Part shown: positions 56,600 to 64,000 of the stretch, one piece after another
Layout: the number at the start of each line of letters is the position of its first letter
Position numbering within the stretch: position 1 is the first letter of the stretch
NCBI GenBank assembly: GCA_022495005.1
Contig: JAGYXB010001351.1
Coordinates: 20,840-84,839, forward strand
Reading direction: 5' to 3'
DNA from: Rhyacophila brunnea
Lineage: Eukaryota > Arthropoda > Insecta > Trichoptera > Rhyacophilidae
DNA length: 64,000 bases
The notes under the pieces: model-generated
Databases searched by the model: none
Seen by the model: the letters and a program-made list of their open reading frames with translations, nothing else
What the model was told of the DNA's origin: nothing
Made by a program: the position numbers and the translations under genes

Positions 56600-58239
56600 A
56601 AATTCGTACTTTCTCCCTGAAGGAGGGAAAGCGGCGCGGAAAGTACTGACTATAAAAGGCGACGTGAGATTAAATTTCAATTCACTCTAACAATCACAGC
56701 TTGTTTGCGTGGTTGATCGCGACGCGATATTTTCGTACATATTAATAATACGCACCGTTTTAGATCCATGATCTTTCTTTTCATAATATTATTATAATTC
56801 CAATATTTTAATCAGAACATATTTATCTGATCTACGTTAAAAGTACTTTTAGGGCTTATGCGATGATTATGAAATTTGTCCGACATGTAGATACCTGGAG
56901 GACGCTTGTTTCTAACTTAGTTAGATACTCGTAATTTTCCGGGAAAGCGGAAAAATAAACCGTTTTTCCGTAATTAACCCGACGGTTTTGCACCTAGTCT
57001 GGTGGAAGGAGGCGAAAACAACCTCATTGGTCCACCTTTCGTGCATAAACACGCCCCAAAATGGCATGTACGGCTTTTCTCACCTTTTCCTAAACTTTAA
57101 GTTATTAAAATATATGTTACGATAGCAGGTATCGAGACCACCATGAGCTTGTATAATTTCTTGATCGGAATTATTGACGGTTCTTAAGATATTTGATGAA
57201 ATCCTAAGAATAGGGAAGGGAGTCTTCACATTCCTGTGGTCAGTTTTTCGGGAACATTCCGCCTGACGGGTATAAAAACCCGTGTTTTTCCATACAAAAT
57301 CAGTCTACGCCTCCAGCATTTAGGGATAAGACCTAAACCCACGCTGCTTCTCGCGGAAGTTAACAGTTATTCGCGTTTTGAAAAATCTATCGAGAGATTA
57401 TTTTCCGTCGCAATTCACGTGACACGTCATCGATTAATTGCGTCACACGTAGGTGAAAACGTCACTAAGTACGTAGTATTAAATACTCGAGGGTACATTC
57501 ATAAAAGGAACAGAGTTTCCCAATCTTTATAGTCGGCGCCTCAATAATATAATAAGTGCGCAGCCATACCTATAAATTAAAATAGAAATAAACTTAATTA
57601 TACATAGTTATATGCAATAAAAAAAATAAGTAATTAAAATAAGTTTATATAATAGATATCGTTAATTCTTTGGTAAATAAAATATTGTGTTAAGATATTT
57701 AATAAAAATAAATTAATTATAAAAATTATTTTATGAAAGAATAATTCAATAAATATTTAAAACAATAGCTACGAAGATTTTTAATCAAATAATTCTGCGA
57801 TCTATATTTCGAGTACACAATTCGGTAAGTAAACCGAGTGACAGCCATCAGCTGTTTTTGACGTTTCACGCACGTGGGTGCGGAACGAATTTAAATTAAA
57901 TAAATAATATATTGGACGTCATCCTATTATCGGGTGGCGTTTTAAATCATTATATCGCAATATTGTTGTAGTGTGTTCTCAAGTGTCGTTTAGAATTCTT
58001 ACTTGACTACCCTCTCCGACCCCTCGCTGAGCTAGCCTAAAGAAGGGGTTCTCAACCTGGTCTAGGGGCAGGGCCGATTGAGAATATAACGCCTTTGTGA
58101 CTTTACCATGACCGGGGTCACGTCAAAAGGTAAGTGGAAAATTGTTTTTTAATCGGCATCTTAACACACCGGTGGCTGGACACAGGTTTCCCGTGTGAAA
58201 CGGCTCTTACACTGGCTGGCTAGGTATATTGCGATTCTT
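56600..58239 (+). promoter_or_regulatory. LTR-like segments with TATA boxes
   Basis: TATAAAAGGCGACG at about 56651 and GGGTATAAAAACCC at about 57269 are each followed about 30 nt later by an initiator-like TTCACTC or ATCAGTC. A GC-richer leader and then very AT-rich sequence with AATAAA follow, like 17740-18120. These could be nested or solo LTRs of Ty3-like elements that split the finger array of gene B. I could not fix ends or duplications, and there are no coding remains. Confidence 0.3.
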
Positions 58240-58560
58240 CTGAAAGCAGTTCAATGAATGAAAGTACACAAAATGATTAATTCTGATGAAAAGCGATTTA
58301 ATTGTGACCGGTGTAATGACTCATGTATTGCATCTAGCACAATGAAAATTCACAAAATGATTCATTCTGGTGAAAAGCCATTTAAATGTGACCAATGCAA
58401 TTACTCTTGTATATAATCTAGTGCAATGAAAATTCAATAAAATGACTCATTCTGCTGAAAAACCAATTAAATGTGACCTATGTGATTACTCTTGTATACA
58501 ATATATGCAGCTGAAAAGACACAAAGCGTCGTATTCTAAGAAACTATTTAGATGAAATTA
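58240..58560 (+). pseudogene. Isolated zinc-finger remnants
   Basis: Three to four degraded fingers (CDRCNDSCIASSTMKIHKM, then SGEKPFKCDQCNYSCI with a stop, then CDLCDYSCIQYMQLKRHK). They could be the far end of the gene B array displaced by the segment 55660-58239, or the rest of another gene copy. Confidence 0.75.
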
Positions 58561-59640
58561 GTTTAATTTCTCATGTGTGCGATAGTCATAAATCACACAA
58601 ATCGTTACATTCTGTTAAAAAAAATACTACTGTGACAAATATTTGTATAACCCATCTATTTTAATCACAAAAAAATATCGTTTTATGTTGGCGTACATAC
58701 AACTATTTATTTAGAATTTAGATGATCGTTTTATTCTCTAATTAAGTAGAAGTATGTTGATTTCAATCTGTTATTCGGTATGCCATACTCAGGCCAGTCA
58801 TTAATGGTTATGTTTATTATAAGCAATGCTATTAGTTGCCGATATATTTTATTCAAGTTTAAGTCTTTTAATAATTACACAAAAAAAACATCCTGCACCC
58901 TTTTCTGAAATGATTTCTACAGATCACTCGTGTGAGTCATTGCGGTGCCCTATTTCTATAATTATTATAAAAGAAAGACGATAGCTGCTCTTCGAAAAAA
59001 GTGTATGAGGGTATAATACTAAGGTATATAACATAAACAGATCAAATTCAATAGATAATCGTGGAGTTTCTGCCAAAAGTTGAAATGTCTCGTATTCGTG
59101 TTATGATGAAGTAATTGCAAAATGAAAGTTTTACATGTTCTCTAAAATCAGGAATAATGCTAATTTATTTGTGCTTTATCTGTATGTTCTTTATGCAGAA
59201 TCACCTTGATTTTTTTTCTAGCATACATAATATTAATGTATCTAGACACTCAATCCCTTGCAACACGAGATATATTGGTTCTATCGAAAAATAAATACCT
59301 ATTAGAAATAGAATAGCTTGTACTAAAATTACATCATATTTGATGTATAAAGCCTCAATCAAAGATATCGATTATTTCTTACAAAATATTTTTTCCACCA
59401 AAATATAAATAAAAAACGAATTACAAAATAAAGATAAATTAATGTAGGTTTATAATATTTCATAATTTTTTTTCTTTTAATAACGACACAACGTTCATCT
59501 TTATTTCATTACCTATTGAACACCAAGGAAACAAAACCATACTAGTATAAAAAATAGCGACGCCAGACACCAACACAAAATTATCATTACAACGAACCAA
59601 TCAAACGTGCGACCCATTATAGATATTTAGGGACAAGTTT
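58561..59640. other. Spacer, nothing recognised
   Basis: AT-rich, no coding signal. Confidence 0.35.
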
Positions 59641-60195
59641 TAATGAGAAATGGGACCAGTCTCAGAAAATTAAAACTAGAATTGGGATTGCAAGGAGTAC
59701 CTTTCTCGAAATGAGTCGCCTCATTAGCAATCGCACTAGGTTTGACACTGCGTATGGTGCGTTGTTATGTTCTCTCAATTTTTTTCTATGGTATGGAGTA
59801 TGGTCGCAAAACCAAGAGATGTCACGGAGACTTGAAGCTTTCGAGATGTGGCTGTATAGATGTATCCTCAATATTCCTTGGACTGACCGGGTGACAACTT
59901 TAAAGTTCTCAATCGAATGGGGAAGGACCGAAAAGTTCTGCGTAGTATCAAAACCAGGAAACTACAGTACCTCGGCCTCATTATGAAAGAAAAAAAGGAC
60001 AGCATTCCTTACTTGTCATTCAAGGAAAGATCAATGGTTAGCGTAGCAGAGGACTGCGCCGCATTTCGTGGCTTAAGAACTTCCGTGATTGGTACGAGTG
60101 CAGTTCCGCTGAACTGTTCCGGGTAGTAGACGACAAATCTAAGATATCCTTGATGGTGGCCGACCTCCGCTAGGGGATGGCACGATAAGAAGATT
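59641..60195 (+). mobile_element. RTE-type LINE 3' fragment, copy 2
   Basis: Parallel to 30637-31203 from ATGAGAAATGGGACCAGTCTCAG to GGGATGGCACGATAAGAAGA. Frames carry RLEAFEMWLYRCILNIPWTD and RKLQYLGLIMK. More frameshifts than copy 1. It shares the same internal 5' breakpoint with copy 1. Confidence 0.75.
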
Positions 60196-60618
60196 GATAG
60201 TTACTTGGGTGTTTCCTTACATTTTTGTATTGTTATTTCTGTAATAAAAATCGCGTCCACAATTATCTGTTTTTTTTTTTTTTAATAAACTGCTCTTACA
60301 TTTTTAACTCCTCATAACTGGCCCAAACTAGGATACAACAATTGTCATAAATTATTGGTGAAAATTGTACACGAACTGCTTGAAAGTTTTAACTAGGTAT
60401 CAAAATTCTTTCCAAATATTGAACATGGCCTGATACAATTTTATTGTCCATCTATTTTTATTTCCCGGTGATGATAGGAGGCACTGTTCATATTTAGATA
60501 TCCTTGGTCTGGGTCCAGGCTTTATAATATATATTAAATTCATCAATTAGTGATTGTCCAATATTACACTCTCCTCCCAATCATGTTTTCCGGAGCTTGG
60601 TTACTCGTCACCATATTA
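60196..60618. other. Spacer
   Basis: Nothing recognised apart from a T17-like run near 60270. Confidence 0.35.
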
Positions 60619-60717
60619 TGATATTAATAATACTTTCGACCGAAGGTACTTGATGGAATTTGAATTTAAATTCTAATGGATTCAAGCTCTGTACTATTCC
60701 ATTGAAGTCGTTTTTTG

Positions 60718-60750
60718 CGACCCGGGTTTCGCCTTTCGGCATCTTCAAGC
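60718..60750 (-). ncRNA. Hammerhead motif, left pseudo-LTR, core mutated
   Basis: On the minus strand TTGAAGA stands where CTGAAGA is required, i.e. the conserved core C is U. The GCC-GAAA-GGC stem, GAAA, ACCCGGGT and GTC are intact. Cleavage is expected to be impaired. Confidence 0.6.
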
Positions 60751-61479
60751 GTCGTGTACACACACCAAAGGCAAACACAGACTGACAACGAACACCCTTA
60801 ACTCTACATTATAAAGTCAATCAATACAATAAAGTAGGTAAAAACTCCATTACCTACATATTTAGTCAAAAATTACAACAAAAATACAATAAACAAATTA
60901 TGAATAGCTGAAGTGTCAGTAAAAAACCTAATTAGTAAAAACCCTATCTTATTAAGAACAATACACTGGACAGCATATTATTATAATAAATCGTCAAACC
61001 TAATAATAGGTCAAACTTCTTTATAACAATAAAAATAGTACACTCAAGAGGTGTAAATCGTCAATTCTAAGAAAAATAATTAATCGAGTTAACTAATGAG
61101 ATATTAGTCTATAATAATACTCTTACAAGGTACCTACTTTTATAACATTATTTTTTAACAAAAACAAAATTATACATTTAAACTCGCTTAATATAATATA
61201 TAAGTCACCTAATATAATATATATTATACAATTATACATACCTAAATCCTCATCCCTAGACTCTCATACAAACATATTATATAATCTCATACAAACATAT
61301 ATAAATTGTGTGTCAATACAATTGACCATAATATAGTCTCATATGTAAAACATCATATAGGATATAACAAAGGGCTACTAGGAAAGCTGAGTTGATAGTT
61401 CAATATAGGTAAGCTCTGCAACTGTGCTCTATTTATTTTTAATATTTCTTGGTAGAATAATTATTATTTATAATCACCC

Positions 61480-61690
61480 GTATGACTGTGAAGTAGTTTT
61501 GCACCCTTTTCAATGTCAAACGTGTCTTTTTCATTTAATAAGTGGTTAGCAAACGTTGAAGTATCCTTTTCCAATCTTTGGGCTGCTAAATGTTCTGAAA
61601 TTCTAATATTTAGGCTCCTCGTTGTTTTACCAATGTAAAATTTAGGACAGTTGTTGCAGTCTAATTTATAAAGACCCCATTAATTTTTAA
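61480..61690 (-). pseudogene. GIY-YIG endonuclease domain of the Penelope element
   Basis: On the minus strand GLYKLDC...CPKFYIGKTTRSL, then IRISEHLAA and a FANHLL segment, is open for about 70 codons. It shows the GLY...YIG signature, the following arginine and the histidine typical of Penelope nucleases. No start codon. It would be the C-terminal domain of the polyprotein. Confidence 0.7.
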
Positions 61691-61874
61691 TCTCTATGGA
61701 GTCTTTATTATTTATTATTAATCTACCAACTGTGTTATTACAATAAAATGCCGGTTTGACATTATTTTTGGACAGCTGTTTTTTAACTTTTTCACTGGTT
61801 TTACCTATATAACTTTATCTACACCAATGATTAGCAATGACCGGTATGGTAGGTTCTATACCTTTATATAATAA

Positions 61875-62123
61875 CTAAGATACTAATTTTATTTTCTTTT
61901 TTATTAAAAGTTTGTCTATAAGAGACTCCTCATAACCGTTGTTAATAGCAATTTGTTTAATCGTTGAAAGTTCGTTTTCAAAATTTGTTACACTTAAGGG
62001 CACAGTTACAAGTCTATGTATATCTGAATGAAATGCGACTAGTTTATATGCAGGTGGATGATTCGAAGAACTATATTGTATAATGCTATCCGAATATGTC
62101 GGTTTTCTATAAATGTTGAACAC
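61875..62123 (-). pseudogene. Penelope reverse transcriptase, C-terminal part
   Basis: An 82-codon frame with FNIYRKPTYSDSIIQYSS, NHPPAYKLVAF, HSDIHRLVTVPLS and IAINNGY. These follow the catalytic domain in Penelope-like reverse transcriptases (the YRKPT...HP...K...RL order is typical). The polymerase motifs themselves are absent. Confidence 0.75.
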
Positions 62124-62404
62124 ATGTATGTTCTTTTCTATGTTGATATTTAGGTCAAGATCTAGTGAATTTAAAAACTTTGTTAAAAACTTGTTATTAA
62201 TAAGATAGGGTTTTTACTAATTAGGTGTTTTACTGACACTTCAGCTATTCATAATTTGTTTATTGTATTTTTTGTTAAAATTTCTGTCTAAATAGGTAGG
62301 TAATGGAGTTTTTACCTATTTTATTGTATTGATTTACTGCATAAGGTAGAGTTAAGGGTCATCGTTGTCAGTGTGTGTTTGCCTTAGGTGAGTGTACACG
62401 ACGC

Positions 62405-62434
62405 CTGAAGATGCCGAAAGGCGAAACCCGGGTC
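62405..62434 (+). ncRNA. Hammerhead motif, right pseudo-LTR
   Basis: CTGAAGA, GCC-GAAA-GGC, GAAA, ACCCGGGT, GTC: all core positions present. Stem I is only about two pairs long by inspection. Confidence 0.6.
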
Positions 62435-62482
62435 GCAAAAACGACTTAAATGGAATAGTATAGAGCTTGAATCCATTAGAAT

Positions 62483-63764
62483 ATTATTATATCTTTATTA
62501 AAAACTAATCGACGAAGTTTTTCAATACTGGGGTCGAAATTTGCTCAACGTATGACTGCTGTTCAAAGACTTAAAGTTTAAATGTTCCTTAACCATGTGT
62601 ACGATTCAATTTAAAAACCAACTTTTCTGTTATGGTAACTTATTTTATGTTTGCGATGCCTCCCGCAAAGACAGGCCTGATTGGACCCAATCTGAATCAC
62701 ACAAAGATCGGGCCTTCTTAAACAATACGGTAACACAGCCATGGGCGCCGGCAGCGTGGTGCAAATGCACCACCTTTGGTTCAGATTTGTTTTTATATAA
62801 TAATTATTGTATAATATGTAAATGTTACAATAGTTCTTATCAGAGCAAGTTCTACACATAAAAAAATCATTTAAGGATTAGAAAAACAAATTTAATTAAA
62901 ACATTTTTTAGAATATTGCGTATAAGTATTCATACATATTTCATTTATTTATTCATTTATCATTATTAAATAGTAATTGCTACGGGGCTTCTCTGCGAAC
63001 TTGCATAGAGCTGCGTCTTCGTTGTCTATAATATTTCTTTTTCTATGTAAACTCATCATACACAAGCCGGATAGTCGAACTTCACGCATAGTTCGCGTCC
63101 CAGCGTGCTAAATGAGTGTTCAATGGTACATCTTGTTATAGGTTTTATAAAAATACCCAATAGCTCTAGGGATAATGTTACTATTACCAACTTGTTTAAC
63201 TATTAACACATTTGTAAAGCATTTCACCATAATGAGTAGTTTTGTGTATTCTCATATTACCATATCTAATATAAGAGTTATTGAAGGGTTCACGAGCAAA
63301 ACATGAAATGTAACAAAAACAAAACACGTTAAACATTCATAGTACCTACCTATATGTATTGGTGGAAAAGAACTACTTTTTTCGTATTTTTCGGGCAATA
63401 ATTATGTGAAGTTTTCAACTTTATCGCAAATCTTAATGCACAAAAATTAAAAATTCGACACAATATTTCGAAAATACACAATACAAAATATTAGTTCCCA
63501 CCGTTAAAAACTTAACATAAATGTTGACGTTTGACATTTCTTGTTCAGTTCATTGCACGTCATGGGACCTTAACTCTTTTGGACCCGTACAAGGTGTCTA
63601 TAAATCGTTATTTTCGGAAGACTATGATTTGTTTTATACTTTTTCATTAAATTAGACAAAAAAACACGTGGCCGATACATTCACAACGACTGGTCTTACA
63701 TTTTCGTCGTGTTCACTTCTCAGAGAATTCTTAGTTTCAGATTTCTTTCAGATTATTTTAACGT
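62483..63764. other. Spacer, nothing recognised
   Basis: No gene recognised. Overlapping frames on both strands at 62595-62861 have no family signature. Confidence 0.35.
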
Positions 63765-63975
63765 ATTGACAGGGCCTCAAAATACTGGCTTTCAGCCGAT
63801 ATTTTCGAGACGGTTTTATGACGTCACCTCTACTCTGGTGGTCTACCTCACGACGAAGCTAAAAAAAACATGTAATAAGTCCCATAGTTCGATCTGATTA
63901 ACTCACAGCTACTCAGAGTGAACTGTGGATGATTTTTCAGATTGACCAATTGGTCATTGTAAGTAAAATGTGAGT
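63765..63975 (+). repeat. Conserved downstream block, copy 3
   Basis: Matches 55660-55915 and 16910-17000. It may mark the 3' flank of yet another gene copy or a repeat family. The window ends just after it. Confidence 0.6.
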
Positions 63976-64000
63976 ACAAAAAAGGTCTAGGGTATAAGAT

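Larger units (their letters stand above)
60619..62482 (-). mobile_element. Penelope-like element with inverted pseudo-LTRs, internally deleted
   Basis: Arms of about 290 bp at 60670-60960 and 62191-62482 are reverse complements of each other. The left one extends further out to about 60619 by match to 45290-45346. Between them the minus strand keeps the end of a Penelope reverse transcriptase and a GIY-YIG nuclease. The catalytic reverse-transcriptase core is missing. Inverted or tandem pseudo-LTRs with hammerhead motifs are a known hallmark of this group. Confidence 0.8.

Overview
This is a eukaryotic, almost certainly insect, nuclear window. It is AT-rich, has spliced genes with GT-AG introns, arrays of C2H2 zinc fingers, TTAGG-type repeats, and a dense crust of decayed transposons (copia, RTE, Penelope, PIF/Harbinger, piggyBac, hAT). 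The many TAGGTACCTA-type runs make a moth or butterfly my first guess, but I cannot exclude another insect order. Nothing here is prokaryotic.

The backbone is a cluster of related zinc-finger transcription-factor genes arranged as two head-to-head pairs. Pair 1 is gene C (minus; exons 1-2 at 2445-3103, the rest off the left edge) and gene A (plus; exons at 6234, 10303, 13523 and 15442-16743). Pair 2 is gene D (minus; exons 1-2 at 40536-41619) and gene B (plus; exons at 43204, 45006, 45885 and 53196-54944). Gene B has four phase-0 exons with sound splice sites and predicts a 771-residue protein with about 18 C2H2 fingers. Gene A is its paralogue, and its 5' half carries three independent lesions (exon 1 donor, exon 2 acceptor, exon 3 stop). 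Exon 1 of A matches exon 1 of D, and exon 1 of C matches exon 1 of B. This crossed pattern is what an inversion of the shared promoter block would leave.

Around the genes: 3.6-4.7 kb and 11.1-12.1 kb hold remnants of one uncharacterised transposon-protein family. A piggyBac relic (7.4-9.0 kb) sits in intron 1 of A. The stretch 17-40.5 kb is gene-poor and repeat-rich. It holds a 1.1-1.2 kb non-coding element present twice in opposite orientation (18975-20194 and 38915-40006), a 2.6 kb tandem array with higher-order structure (20648-23243), a hAT relic, a PIF/Harbinger transposase (26859-28017), a CTR9 pseudogene fragment (28190-28902), an RTE LINE with a 13-bp target duplication (34355-37197), and a 169-bp inverted repeat with tRNA-like promoter boxes (38052-38622).

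Intron 3 of gene B has been split by a 5178-bp copia element on the opposite strand (47141-52318). Both LTRs and a 5-bp target duplication are present, and the same intron in gene A gives the empty site. Past gene B the finger array decays (54945-55640, 58240-58560). An RTE 3' fragment (59641-60195) and a Penelope-like element with inverted pseudo-LTRs and hammerhead-ribozyme motifs (60619-62482) follow.
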